The notes: generated from the letters alone by a model not told the origin. Shown: positions 26,641 through 36,015, counted from the first letter of the stretch. The stretch: 42,026 bases of DNA from Acholeplasmataceae bacterium (GCA_030656435.1 JAUSOA010000214.1:1-42026), one strand, 5' to 3'. Program-made: numbers and translations.

Positions 26641-29600
26641 TTAAGCGTTTGCTTCGTAATCTATAACGATTGAAAGAATATAAATTTGTGCATTAGCTGA
26701 AGCGGAAGGATTGTTTTGTGTATTCTTAATCGAGAATGACTGAATAGATAGTGCTTCATATGCTGTAGTCTTATTTAATAAGTCAGCAGCAAGTAATAAA
26801 GTTTCAACAGTTCCTAATGTTAATGTTGCTGTTGGGCTCGTTGTGGATGCACCATAGGTAATCGTTACGCCTGTAATTTTATAACCAGCAGCGATTGCGA
26901 TCATTAAAGTATTTCCATCACCGCTAGCTCTATTCGCATAAATTCTAATTTGTCCTGCGACATTTAGACCAACTTGCACTGATGCTAACCCTAATGTAGA
27001 AGTTACTGTAAACATTGCTGGATCTAAACCTACTAAAGCAGCATTGTTAGCTGGTGATGCAGTCATGTTAGTTGTTGCGCCTGTATAACTAGCAGTCACA
27101 GTCGTAGTTGCTGGTGCGTCTGCTGCATAATCTATCACTATGGAAAGAATATAGATTTGTGCATTACTTGTAGCAACGGCATCAAGTTGAGTATTTTTCA
27201 TTGAGAATGACTGAATAGATAGTGCTTCATAAGCTGTAGTTTTATTTAATAAGTCAGCGGCAACTAATAGAGTTTCAGCAGTTCCTAGTGTTAATGTTGC
27301 TGTTGGATTATTTGATGATGCACCATAAGTAATAGATACCTTGGTAATCTTGTAACCATCAGCGATTGCAATCATAAGTGTGTTTCCATCACCACTTTGT
27401 CTATTTCCATATAATCTAATTTGACCTGCAGAATTTAGACCAACTTGTACTGAAGCTAACCCTAATGTAGAAGTTACTGTAAACATAGTTGGATCTAGGT
27501 TCACTAAAGCAGCGTTGTTAGCAGGAGATGCAGTCATATTTGTTGAAGTTGTACCTGTATAGCTCGCTGTAGCAGTTGTGACTGGTACTACAGGTTCTTC
27601 GATTCCAATTAATATTTCAAATACCACAACTTTAGTAGCAGTACCTAATGTGACTGTAGCAGTAACTGTGACAGTTTCTGGAGCACTTGGAATTGTTACA
27701 ACGCCATCATTTGTAAATGTTGTTGTATTGCTTGAAATCCAAGCAATTGTAGTTCCGTGTAATCCAACAGTAGGAAGTGTAATTGTAACAGCTTCTGTAA
27801 TTTTTGCTGGCAATGATAATTCTTTAGCTGCTAAAGCTAATTTGCTTGCATCATTCATTGCAGCATTTGTAACGATTGTTGAATCAGTGAAGTAGAAGAA
27901 TGGATTATTATTCCACGCCAACACGTTGGTTACATCAATAACATCACCAACTTTGAGTCCTGCCAATAATGCGGCTGATGCGGTTGATAATACTTTTCTA
28001 GAATCCCACTTCATATCAAACGTAGTACCTTCAGATAATCTTTCTAATCTGACTGTGACATTTCCGAAGCTTTCAGCAGGTAAACTGCTTACATATAATT
28101 GTGTCATTGTAACGATTTGTCCTTGATAAGGAAGCATATCGTTATTTAATGCTACAGCATCAACATTAACAGCGGCTGGTAATGTAACAACAGCGTTTGT
28201 AGCAACGATAGATGTTGGAGCAATTTGTCTGAGTCCGCTAAATACACTTCTAGAACCAGTAACTAGTACTTCTTTACCAACGTTTGCTGTTAAGGTAGCA
28301 AGCATAGTAGCATCGGCTGTATAAATCGCAATACCGCCAGTAGCATCTTGGATGAAGAATGTTCTGTAGTATTCAGCTGCAGTAACAACACCCTTAGTCT
28401 TAAGTTCAGTGTTAGTAGCAGCATTAATAGCTTCTAAAACAGTAATTACAGGAAGTTCTCCAACCTTAATGGTGAATACCTTCGTATCTGTAACATCACC
28501 CTTAGTGATGGTTGCAGTTAATGTAACGGTGACTTGTTCACCTGCAACAGGAGTAACAACGCCTGTTGAAGAGTTAATCACTGATTCATTATTAGATGCC
28601 CAAGAAATGGTAGCACCATGTTGTGCAGTACGTAAAGTTAATGTAGTCGCATTAGTAATTGTTGCAGGTTGAGTTAACCCTGTCTTAACAGCTGCAACTG
28701 CTTCGGTGTCTGAAGCAAAGCTAACTTGGATATCAGTACCATCGCCTAGATAAACTGCGTACCAAACGTTTCTATCAGTTCTCCAACCGTAAAGTAGGAT
28801 ATTAATTGTTACGTTTTGTCCGTTAAGCGCTTCAACAGCAGCCTTGTTTGGAGATTGGTAGTAAATAATAATTGCAGGTGTATTATATTCTGTAGCCTTA
28901 CCACTTGCAAGAGTCTTAATCACTTCAGTACCAGTAAACGTTGAATCCACTAGGAATGTGTTGTATCTTCCAATATCAACTGTTTCTCTAGCATCAATCA
29001 TAATCTTACCAGTGATTGATAAATAATCGTAAACCATCAAATTAGCAGCAGATGGAGCTGGTTTAGTTCCAACAGCTTCTAATACTGTAGATTCTGTACC
29101 ATTCATTGAAGCTGGAGCAGCACTTGATGCAACTGCTGTTAATGGTCTTGCAGCGTTATTTATTAGCTGTGGACCGCTAAAATAAATGTCATATAAGCCT
29201 TGAATGTCATAAACAGAACCAATTTGCACTGTATTATAAAGAGTTGCTGAATCATATACATAAAGCATAGTTGTTCCGTCACTAATGAAGAATCCAGTTG
29301 TCATCTTGCCGATAACTGTTACACCTTCAAATCGTACATATGCACCTACAGCTTCTTGATATACAGCAGCGATTGAAGCTAAAGTCTTAGCTGCTTCAAT
29401 AGCGAATACCGTAAATTGTACTTCTGCTGTTTCAGTAACTGCGCCAACAGTAATTGATGCTGTCATTGTGACAACTTCATTTGCTTGACCTGATGCAGGT
29501 CTAGTCACTGTACCTGTAGTTGATAAGAACTGTGGCTTGTCTGATGTCCAAACAACGTTGTATGTTGTATCTCCAAGAACTTGAGTTCCTGGGAATACTA

Positions 29601-30330
29601 ACCAAGTTTCAACGCCTGTAACACCTTCAACAACTGGGAAAGTTATTGCTAATGCAAGTGCTTCTTGTAATGTTTCGCTCATTGTCTTAGCAAGAGCAGG
29701 AACGAATGCATAGAATACTTGAGTTGTAGTTTGTGTGCCAATAGATAATGTTGCTGTTAAAGTAACAGTTTGATCACCAGTAGAAAATGATGGTCTAACG
29801 ACTGTACCGTTTGTAGCAACGATTGCAGGATCACTTGATGACCAAGCGACTGTAGCACCATCACCAATAGAGGTAACTAGTGTTAGGTTAGCCATAACTT
29901 CATACTCATCGTTACCGATTGTTGCAGCATAATTTGTTACCAGTAAAGCCTTAGCAGCTGCTAATCTTTGAGCGACTGTAACGTCAACTGCTTTAACTGT
30001 TACTCTAAAAGTCTGAGTAGCTGTTTCGCCTTTAATCGTTAATGTTGCTGTCAATGTAACGTTAGTGTTTGCTTCTGGTCTAGTAACAACACCAGCAGCT
30101 GTAATCAGTGCTGTATTGCTAGAAGCCCAGCTAACTGTTGCTCCACTAATTTCTGTAACCAGTGTAAGATTTCCAGTTACTTGGTAACTTTCATTCGAAA
30201 TCGTTTCAGAATAGTTTGCAACTAAAGCTTCCTTCGCTTCATCCAGCAAATCTGCTGTTGATGTACAAGCGGTTAGAAAGCCAACAAATAATGCAATTAG
30301 TACTACGAATAGTACGCGTGTTTTCTTCAT
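26641..30330 (-). CDS. Large surface lipoprotein with bacterial Ig-like and OB-like domains and a C-terminal duplication
   Basis: This 1229-residue protein has a signal peptide with lipobox FLTAC (Cys22). By eye: three atrophied-Ig-type modules (about 27-112, 115-205, 215-305), recognisable by repeated SWASSN/AWSSSD and GVVTRP patterns; an OB-like region (about 313-540, with FFISDGTTMLYVYD); a fourth Ig module (541-624); a second OB-like region (630-825, with FFIQDATGGIAIY); a fifth Ig module (826-910); and two nearly identical C-terminal units of about 150 residues (918-1068, 1075-1226). OB-like domains of this type occur in extracellular nucleases such as YhcR. No catalytic motif is seen, so a binding or scaffold role is likely. 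It is the last gene of the importer operon. Confidence 0.8.
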   Translation of the reverse strand: MKKTRVLFVVLIALFVGFLTACTSTADLLDEAKEALVANYSETISNESYQVTGNLTLVTEISGATVSWASSNTALITAAGVVTRPEANTNVTLTATLTIKGETATQTFRVTVKAVDVTVAQRLAAAKALLVTNYAATIGNDEYEVMANLTLVTSIGDGATVAWSSSDPAIVATNGTVVRPSFSTGDQTVTLTATLSIGTQTTTQVFYAFVPALAKTMSETLQEALALAITFPVVEGVTGVETWLVFPGTQVLGDTTYNVVWTSDKPQFLSTTGTVTRPASGQANEVVTMTASITVGAVTETAEVQFTVFAIEAAKTLASIAAVYQEAVGAYVRFEGVTVIGKMTTGFFISDGTTMLYVYDSATLYNTVQIGSVYDIQGLYDIYFSGPQLINNAARPLTAVASSAAPASMNGTESTVLEAVGTKPAPSAANLMVYDYLSITGKIMIDARETVDIGRYNTFLVDSTFTGTEVIKTLASGKATEYNTPAIIIYYQSPNKAAVEALNGQNVTINILLYGWRTDRNVWYAVYLGDGTDIQVSFASDTEAVAAVKTGLTQPATITNATTLTLRTAQHGATISWASNNESVINSSTGVVTPVAGEQVTVTLTATITKGDVTDTKVFTIKVGELPVITVLEAINAATNTELKTKGVVTAAEYYRTFFIQDATGGIAIYTADATMLATLTANVGKEVLVTGSRSVFSGLRQIAPTSIVATNAVVTLPAAVNVDAVALNNDMLPYQGQIVTMTQLYVSSLPAESFGNVTVRLERLSEGTTFDMKWDSRKVLSTASAALLAGLKVGDVIDVTNVLAWNNNPFFYFTDSTIVTNAAMNDASKLALAAKELSLPAKITEAVTITLPTVGLHGTTIAWISSNTTTFTNDGVVTIPSAPETVTVTATVTLGTATKVVVFEILIGIEEPVVPVTTATASYTGTTSTNMTASPANNAALVNLDPTMFTVTSTLGLASVQVGLNSAGQIRLYGNRQSGDGNTLMIAIADGYKITKVSITYGASSNNPTATLTLGTAETLLVAADLLNKTTAYEALSIQSFSMKNTQLDAVATSNAQIYILSIVIDYAADAPATTTVTASYTGATTNMTASPANNAALVGLDPAMFTVTSTLGLASVQVGLNVAGQIRIYANRASGDGNTLMIAIAAGYKITGVTITYGASTTSPTATLTLGTVETLLLAADLLNKTTAYEALSIQSFSIKNTQNNPSASANAQIYILSIVIDYEANA
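26647..27575 (-). repeat. Tandem duplication encoding the C-terminal units
   Basis: Two direct copies of about 450 bp (roughly 27575-27127 and 27100-26647) encode almost the same sequence. Shared blocks include NMTASPANNAAL, FTVTSTLGLASVQVGLN and KTTAYEALSIQSFS. The high identity at DNA level suggests a recent duplication or ongoing gene conversion. Confidence 0.85.
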
Positions 30331-30363
30331 TTAAATCCTCCTATTATATTTATATTTAAGAAC

Positions 30364-32343
30364 TTAGTTCCCTAATATACGTCTAGCTTCTGCAATTGCA
30401 TATTGCAATGCATTTTCTACTGTGTCTGATGCTGTAGGTATCATAATACGTTGGAACGTTACACCTACTGCTGCTCTGATTGCTGATGAGCCTACAAACG
30501 CTTGGTCAAAGAATAATATTTCGGACTGTGCTGCAGCTGCTTTCGCTGCTTTTGCTCTCATTAAATCTTCACCTTGAAGAGGTGTTACGCCATCCTGAGC
30601 AATACCATTCATTAAGTTCTGATATTGTGGTGTAGTATAAACCGATGATCTTGTTGGCTGATAACCAGTCTTTAATGTGAAGTCTAATTGAACTTCATTA
30701 CTATTTAAGAACTTTAAGAATAACCATGAAGCTAATTTTTGTTGATCAGTTCCTGTATTTGCAAGTGACATGTTTGTACCTTGCTGAATCGCAGTTGCAT
30801 GTTGTGGTAAATCCTTATTATAAGGAAGAGGTACAACTTCAAAATTAAATAGATACTCGCCATCAACCATCGTTGGTGTGTTATAGTATGCTCCACCAGT
30901 TGAACCGATAGTCATGAAGGTTTGACCCTTTTTGAAAATATCAGAAGCATATTGAGTTCCCCAATTTGAAGGAATAGTCAATTTGTCCTTATTTGCGCTA
31001 AAGTAATTCATCATTGCTCTAGCCTGTGTTGAGTCATATAATGCAACACCCTTACGTTCACTGTTGATTCCTGTGTAAGAACCACCCCATTGACGAAGCA
31101 ATGTAATAAATGCATTTGCTTCTGAGTCATATGAATAAGGAACGAATATAGCCTTTGCATTTGTAATTTCAGCTGAAGTTAACTTGAGCTTCGCTGCATA
31201 TTGATCAATATAGCTTGGAGCTACTGCTTCAAACTTATCAGCTACAGCAAATAGATCTTGCCAAGTCTTAGGAAATTCAGTAATATCGCCAGAAGCAATT
31301 AATGCATTGACAACGTCTGAGTTATAAATCATAACTTCAGTTGACTTATTAAATGGTAATGAATAGAATTCACCATCTGCAGTGTATTGGCTGTTTTCGT
31401 TACGATACTTCCAAAGTATATCTTCAAACTTTTCTGAATTGTTATTTGCATCAAATCCCCATGTTGCATGGTCTATGTATGGACCAACAGAGATAACTGC
31501 ATTATTTGTAATATATTCAGCAACGTGATCTGGATAACCTTGAACGATATTAGGTAATGTTCCACCCTTAATTGCACTGACAACGTTCTGTCTGAGCATA
31601 TCGTAGTTATCGCCGTTCTTCTGAATGACTACAGTTATGTTTGGATTCGCTGCCATAAATTGATTCGCATATAGCTTTAATGCACCTTCGATTGTAGATC
31701 CATTAGAATGCCATAATGTGATTGTGACTGGACTTGTTGTTAATGTTGTAGGAATATTTGATACTGCAGGTTTAACAGTCAAAGCTACAGTTCTTGTTGC
31801 AGATGCACCAAGTTCGTTTTGAACAGTTAATTGGAAATTAAATCTTCCTGGTCTTGTTAGATTTGGAAGTCCTACAACTTCAATTTGATCAGTAATGTCT
31901 ACTGGCTCACCTGAAACTGTATCAATTGCAACAACACCACGGAGTGGGTTATAAGGCTTAGATCCAATATAGTAGGATTGAGCTTCCTGAACATATAATA
32001 AGGAAACAGTTTGGGAAACAGAACCAATAATAGTAAGTTGTACTATTTGTGTTGCACTGAGTCCTGCACTATCTTCTACATATATAGAGTAGCTATACTG
32101 CCCTCCAGCCGAATTGGTTAACCATGCTGGATTCCATCCAACGAGCTCTATTTCAGATGTAAGATTTCCATCTTGATCATCTTTCGCAGTAATCCCTGCA
32201 AGTGGATCAAATTCATCACCAAAATTAATGGTTACTGTACCTTGTACACCATTTAATTGAGGCGGGGTGTTTCTGACTTCTACGCAAGCACTTAAAGTTA
32301 AAATTGCTGCTAGAATCAATGCTAATGAAAATATTTTCTTCAT
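30364..32343 (-). CDS. ABC transporter extracellular solute-binding lipoprotein with two N-terminal Ig-like domains
   Basis: The signal peptide ends in lipobox LSAC (Cys20). Residues about 26-106 and 112-191 look like Ig-like (DUF5011/HYR-type) domains, with patterns such as AGITAKDDQDGNLTSEI and YSYSIYVEDSAGLSAT. From about 205 a family 1 solute-binding domain begins (VTITLWHSNGSTIEGALKLY), resembling the UgpB/MalE group. At 659 residues it is about 200 longer than usual because of the Ig modules, which may act as a stalk. It follows the two permease genes and should deliver substrate to them. Substrate unknown; sugars or glycerophospho-compounds are typical of the family. Confidence 0.9.
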   Translation of the reverse strand: MKKIFSLALILAAILTLSACVEVRNTPPQLNGVQGTVTINFGDEFDPLAGITAKDDQDGNLTSEIELVGWNPAWLTNSAGGQYSYSIYVEDSAGLSATQIVQLTIIGSVSQTVSLLYVQEAQSYYIGSKPYNPLRGVVAIDTVSGEPVDITDQIEVVGLPNLTRPGRFNFQLTVQNELGASATRTVALTVKPAVSNIPTTLTTSPVTITLWHSNGSTIEGALKLYANQFMAANPNITVVIQKNGDNYDMLRQNVVSAIKGGTLPNIVQGYPDHVAEYITNNAVISVGPYIDHATWGFDANNNSEKFEDILWKYRNENSQYTADGEFYSLPFNKSTEVMIYNSDVVNALIASGDITEFPKTWQDLFAVADKFEAVAPSYIDQYAAKLKLTSAEITNAKAIFVPYSYDSEANAFITLLRQWGGSYTGINSERKGVALYDSTQARAMMNYFSANKDKLTIPSNWGTQYASDIFKKGQTFMTIGSTGGAYYNTPTMVDGEYLFNFEVVPLPYNKDLPQHATAIQQGTNMSLANTGTDQQKLASWLFLKFLNSNEVQLDFTLKTGYQPTRSSVYTTPQYQNLMNGIAQDGVTPLQGEDLMRAKAAKAAAAQSEILFFDQAFVGSSAIRAAVGVTFQRIMIPTASDTVENALQYAIAEARRILGN

Positions 32344-32356
32344 TTCTTTCCTCCTT

Positions 32357-33778
32357 TTATCCTTTTGTCCCGCTTCTACCGACGCCGGACATAATATATT
32401 TTCTTAATAATAAGAACACAATGATTAGTGGTATTGTAACAAGGGCACTTGCAGCAATCTGCATGTTAAACATTGTACGTGCATCTGTTCCACCAGTGGT
32501 AAAGTCTGCATCACGAAGGGCTGCTGAAATTAGCCAGTAGCTTCTACCTTCGTTTACATCCCCAACGGATGTAATTAATCTTGGCCAAATGAATGCATTC
32601 CATGAACCGATAACTGATAAAATCGTAATCGTGAAGATTGTTGGTCCAGCAATTGGAATCATGACTCTTGTTAAATATTTAAAATCTGATGATCCATCAA
32701 CCTTAGCTGCTTTATAAAGTGTATCGGGAATTTGCTTAAATGTTTGTCTAAGGAAGAAGATATAGAATACTGAGGTCATAAATGGAATAATCATCGCTAG
32801 GAAATATGAATTCGTTCCTGCTTCGCCACCGACCCAACCAACTCCTGCCTGACTAACTGTAAGGAAATTCGTTAGAATGTATAACTCGCCTGGAATCATC
32901 ATTGTCATCAAAAGTATAGAAAACATTGTTTCTCTACCCTTGAACTCAAGTCTTGCAAATGCGAATGCAGCAAGAATTGTAGTGATAATAGTTCCTACTG
33001 TTGAAATCACACCAACAATTAAAGTATTTTGGATGTATCTTCCAAAATCAACTTCTTGAAGTACATACTTAAAGTTCATCCATTGCATTTCTGATAATGC
33101 AATAAAGAATCTTGGATTATTGGTCACATTACTTTCATGGAATGTTTTAAGTGCTGTTAGAATCATCCAATAGAATGGGATAAAGATAAGTAGGGCGACG
33201 ATAGAAAGGAATAAGTAGGTTAAGAAATATCTAACGAAGCTTCTTAATGTTTGCTTTCTAATCACGCTTCTTAATTCTGATTCAGTTTCTTCATCCTTTG
33301 GTTTCTTAGTGAATATTTTTTTGATTCCATTCCAAATATTGATGGATGCTTGTTTATATCCATAATGCTCTGTTTCAATCAAAATCGATCTGGATAAATA
33401 TATCTTTAATCCTGCACTAATTGGATTGAGTACAAGCAGGGAAATCAATGCATTTGTGAATAAATTCGATGAAACCCAACGATTGTACTCATAAAACTCT
33501 CTATTCTTGGTTTTCTTATAATTAATGAATAGAAGTGGGAAAGTAACAATCATAAACATTGAAAGATAACTTAACCAAGTATTGAGGAGTGGTGTTGAGA
33601 CATCCATACCAAAAATATCATAATGGTAAATGGTTTCTAATACTGGAGCTGATTCTGGAACGATGATGAATGAAAATAAATACAAGAATAGTCCAAGATA
33701 CATTAGTAGGAAAAACAGGTCAACACCATGGATGATGTTTTCAAACTTTTTCGTTTGTTTTACGCGTTCTTTATTCAT
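32357..33778 (-). CDS. ABC transporter permease (MalG/UgpE family) with an N-terminal membrane extension
   Basis: The core permease spans about residues 179-473 and has the EAA loop YKAAKVDGSSDFKYLTRVMIP (about 355-375) that contacts the ATPase. Before it lies an extra region of about 175 residues with three hydrophobic segments (about 20-40, 64-85, 105-127) and a charged linker. Usual family members have roughly 280 residues, so the extension is unusual. It starts shortly after the other permease gene and is part of the same importer operon. A GGAGG site precedes the ATG. Confidence 0.9.
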   Translation of the reverse strand: MNKERVKQTKKFENIIHGVDLFFLLMYLGLFLYLFSFIIVPESAPVLETIYHYDIFGMDVSTPLLNTWLSYLSMFMIVTFPLLFINYKKTKNREFYEYNRWVSSNLFTNALISLLVLNPISAGLKIYLSRSILIETEHYGYKQASINIWNGIKKIFTKKPKDEETESELRSVIRKQTLRSFVRYFLTYLFLSIVALLIFIPFYWMILTALKTFHESNVTNNPRFFIALSEMQWMNFKYVLQEVDFGRYIQNTLIVGVISTVGTIITTILAAFAFARLEFKGRETMFSILLMTMMIPGELYILTNFLTVSQAGVGWVGGEAGTNSYFLAMIIPFMTSVFYIFFLRQTFKQIPDTLYKAAKVDGSSDFKYLTRVMIPIAGPTIFTITILSVIGSWNAFIWPRLITSVGDVNEGRSYWLISAALRDADFTTGGTDARTMFNMQIAASALVTIPLIIVFLLLRKYIMSGVGRSGTKG

Positions 33779-33790
33779 GTTGTCATCCTC

Positions 33791-34816
33791 CTAGTAGTGA
33801 ACTCGCTTCTTACCTATATGCATTTGCAATAAAGTAAGAGCCAAAATGATCGCGAATAAGATGATGGATGCTGCTGCTGCTAAAGATAGATTTTCACCAC
33901 TAAAGATATAATCATAAATGTGGAAGACAATCGTCTTAAGGTTATAGTTTGCACCGCTCGGTGTTGCGCTATCACCAAAGATGGCAACAACCGATGAATA
34001 CGTCTTAAATGCACCAATAACAGATGTAACAACGATGTAGAATATCATCGGTGAAATCATCGGAACTGTAATTCTAGTAAAAACACGACGTTTAGGTGTT
34101 GCATCAATTGCTGCTGCTTGATAGTATTGAGCATCAATTCCTTGCATACCTGATAGGAATACCATGATTTTAAAAGCCATGCCATCCCAAACACCAAACG
34201 CAATTAAAACTGTCATAGCGCGCCAATAAGTTGCACCACGTTCAATCCAAGAAACCGGTTCAATTCCGAATAGCATGAAGAATTGGTTAACAATTCCTGA
34301 CTGACCACTCTTAAACATATATGCAAACACTAAACCGATTGCTAGTGTATTCGTGATATATGGAAGAAAGAAGATAGTTTGAAAGAAACTTTTTAGTGGC
34401 TTAATTGAATTTAAGGTCGCCGCAACAAATAGAGACGATAAAATTGAAATTGGTACAGAGATAAATACGATTGCTAATGTATTTAAAAGTACACTCGAAT
34501 TGGTATGACTTGAAGGCAAAATAAAGTTATCGGCACTTAATACCTTAATAAAGTTACCGAATACCGTATAGCCAGTAATACTTTCTACTAGTGTTCCATC
34601 AACACTGCGAATGTGTTGATATCCTGTATAAATTACCAATCTAAACGCATTTAGAATTGGGTAAAACGTAAATACTGCTAGCAAAATCAATGCTGGCGAT
34701 AAATAGATTAAAGCCTTTGCCCATGATGGGAGGTTTGGATTGAGGTGAAGCTTTTCTCTTAATCTAACGAAGAAGTTTCTTGTACTCCACACCCAGTTTT
34801 GTAGTGTGTTCTTCAT
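33791..34816 (-). CDS. ABC transporter permease (MalF/UgpA family)
   Basis: This 341-residue integral membrane protein has about six or seven hydrophobic segments and the EAA loop QAAAIDATPKRRVFTRITVP near residues 235-255. It pairs with the MalG-type permease to form the channel of a carbohydrate uptake type 1 importer. The ATG overlaps the end of the ATPase gene by 4 bases (ATGA), so translation is coupled. Confidence 0.92.
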   Translation of the reverse strand: MKNTLQNWVWSTRNFFVRLREKLHLNPNLPSWAKALIYLSPALILLAVFTFYPILNAFRLVIYTGYQHIRSVDGTLVESITGYTVFGNFIKVLSADNFILPSSHTNSSVLLNTLAIVFISVPISILSSLFVAATLNSIKPLKSFFQTIFFLPYITNTLAIGLVFAYMFKSGQSGIVNQFFMLFGIEPVSWIERGATYWRAMTVLIAFGVWDGMAFKIMVFLSGMQGIDAQYYQAAAIDATPKRRVFTRITVPMISPMIFYIVVTSVIGAFKTYSSVVAIFGDSATPSGANYNLKTIVFHIYDYIFSGENLSLAAAASIILFAIILALTLLQMHIGKKRVHY

Positions 34817-35862
34817 TTGATAATGTCACCACTTTCAGTATCGAAGAGGTAAATCTTTCCTTCACGAACTGTAAGAATGATTGCGTCTGCTTCATTATAG
34901 GTTTCAGAATCAACAAGTGCGCGCACTTGTGTATCACCAATATTGAAACGAATCATGGTATCTCTACCAATAACATCTACTTCTGGTTCACTTACGGATA
35001 GACCTACTTTGTCAATTCTAAAGTCCTCTGGTCTTAGACCTACATCATAAATACCATTTTTAGCTTTCTTCGGACCGAATTCAATGCCTTCGATGTAAAG
35101 TTTATTAGATTTAATTTCTCCTTTAATAATATTAATTGGAGGATTTCCTAAAAATTTAGCTACGAAAATGTTATGAGGGTTTGTATATACATTTTGTGGA
35201 GCGTCTTTTTGAAGCTCGATACCGTTATTCATTACAACAATTTCATCAGAAATACTCATCGCTTCTTCCTGGTCATGTGTAACGAAAATGGTTGTGATTC
35301 CTGTTTCTTTTTGAATACGCTTGATTTCTTCTCTTGTTTGAAGGCGAAGTCTCGCATCGAGGTTTGATAGTGGCTCATCAAGTAGAAGAACACGTGGCTT
35401 TTTAACAAGTGCTCTCGCAATTGCAACACGCTGTTGTTGTCCACCTGAAAGCTGTGCAGGCTTCTTATCTAATTGATCCTCGATACCAACGAGCTTAGCC
35501 ATTTCAATAACACGTGCTAAAGCTTCTTCTCTTTCAATCTTCAAATTTTCAAGAGGAAACATAATATTTTGGCGTACTGTCATGTGTGGATAGAGAGCAT
35601 AGTTTTGAAAAACTAAACCAATACCTCTCTTGTCTGATGACAGCTTAGTGACTTCTTCATCACCAAAAAATATTTTTCCTTCTGTAGGTTTGTGTAGCCC
35701 TGCAATCATAAATAATGTTGTCGTTTTTCCACAACCTGATGGCCCAAGTAATCCTACGAGTTTTCCTGAAGGGATAACCAAATCCATATGATCTACTGCT
35801 CTTGTTTCTCTCCCTGTCTTGTCGACAAAGATTTTGGTTAAATTCTCTAATCTAATATCCAT
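34813..35862 (-). CDS. ABC transporter ATPase (MsmK/UgpC/MalK family)
   Basis: This cytoplasmic ATPase energises the importer. Walker A GPSGCGKT is at 40-47, signature LSGGQQQR at 138-145 and Walker B VLLLDE at 158-163. A C-terminal TOBE-type region follows from about 235, as in carbohydrate uptake type 1 importers, where it can bind regulators. At 349 residues it is normal. It is the first gene of the operon, preceded by a long leader with promoter, CcpA-type box, small ORF and terminator-like hairpin. Such ATPases are often shared by several importers; here it is encoded with its own permeases. Confidence 0.93.
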   Translation of the reverse strand: MDIRLENLTKIFVDKTGRETRAVDHMDLVIPSGKLVGLLGPSGCGKTTTLFMIAGLHKPTEGKIFFGDEEVTKLSSDKRGIGLVFQNYALYPHMTVRQNIMFPLENLKIEREEALARVIEMAKLVGIEDQLDKKPAQLSGGQQQRVAIARALVKKPRVLLLDEPLSNLDARLRLQTREEIKRIQKETGITTIFVTHDQEEAMSISDEIVVMNNGIELQKDAPQNVYTNPHNIFVAKFLGNPPINIIKGEIKSNKLYIEGIEFGPKKAKNGIYDVGLRPEDFRIDKVGLSVSEPEVDVIGRDTMIRFNIGDTQVRALVDSETYNEADAIILTVREGKIYLFDTESGDIIK

Positions 35863-35902
35863 GTTGATCCTATACTCCTTATGTATATATTTTCCTTTAT
35901 TT

Positions 35903-35938
35903 AAAAATAAAAGTCCCTCGGGTTATCCCAAAAGCACT
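35903..35938 (-). terminator. Terminator-like hairpin (attenuator candidate) ahead of the ABC ATPase gene
   Basis: On the minus strand AGTGCTTTTGGG pairs with CCCGAGGGACT (one bulge, several G-U pairs) around the loop ATAA and is followed by TTTTATTTTT. The loop contains the TAA stop of the 30-codon leader ORF. The 5' arm includes GAGTGCTT, perfectly complementary to AAGCACTC at 36082-36075 near the start of the leader, so two exclusive folds are possible. Confidence 0.5.
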
Positions 35939-36015
35939 CTAGACTCTAGATATGAAAAAACGATAAATCTCGTTTCCATATAATATGTTTGAATAGTATT
36001 TTGTTCCACTAACAT
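35923..36015 (-). CDS. Putative 30-residue leader peptide
   Basis: ATG at 36015-36013 follows GAGGTGAG at ideal spacing, one of the best ribosome sites in the window. The frame encodes 30 residues (MLVEQNTIQTYYMETRFIVF then 10 more) and stops at TAA 35925-35923, inside the loop of the terminator-like hairpin. It is too short to judge by composition, and I recognise no family. Its position suggests that its translation controls the downstream operon rather than that the peptide itself acts, but a small functional peptide is also possible. Confidence 0.5.
   Translation of the reverse strand: MLVEQNTIQTYYMETRFIVFSYLESRVLLG

Noticed and set aside
26433..26666. 77-codon plus-strand frame between the two lipoprotein units
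   Set aside because: It crosses the terminator hairpin and a minus-strand promoter, and no ribosome site is seen.
26647..27575. Direct repeats as a CRISPR array or mobile element
   Set aside because: The repeats are two long in-frame coding copies, with no short regular repeats, spacers, transposase or terminal inverted repeats.
27578..28672. Several plus-strand open frames opposite the large lipoprotein gene
   Set aside because: They mirror Thr/Val-rich repeats of the minus-strand gene and lack start signals.
35958..35975. Hairpin AAACGA/TCGTTT with Ts in the importer leader, as a second terminator
   Set aside because: The stem is only six weak pairs and the T run is part of the stem itself, so it is noted but not called.
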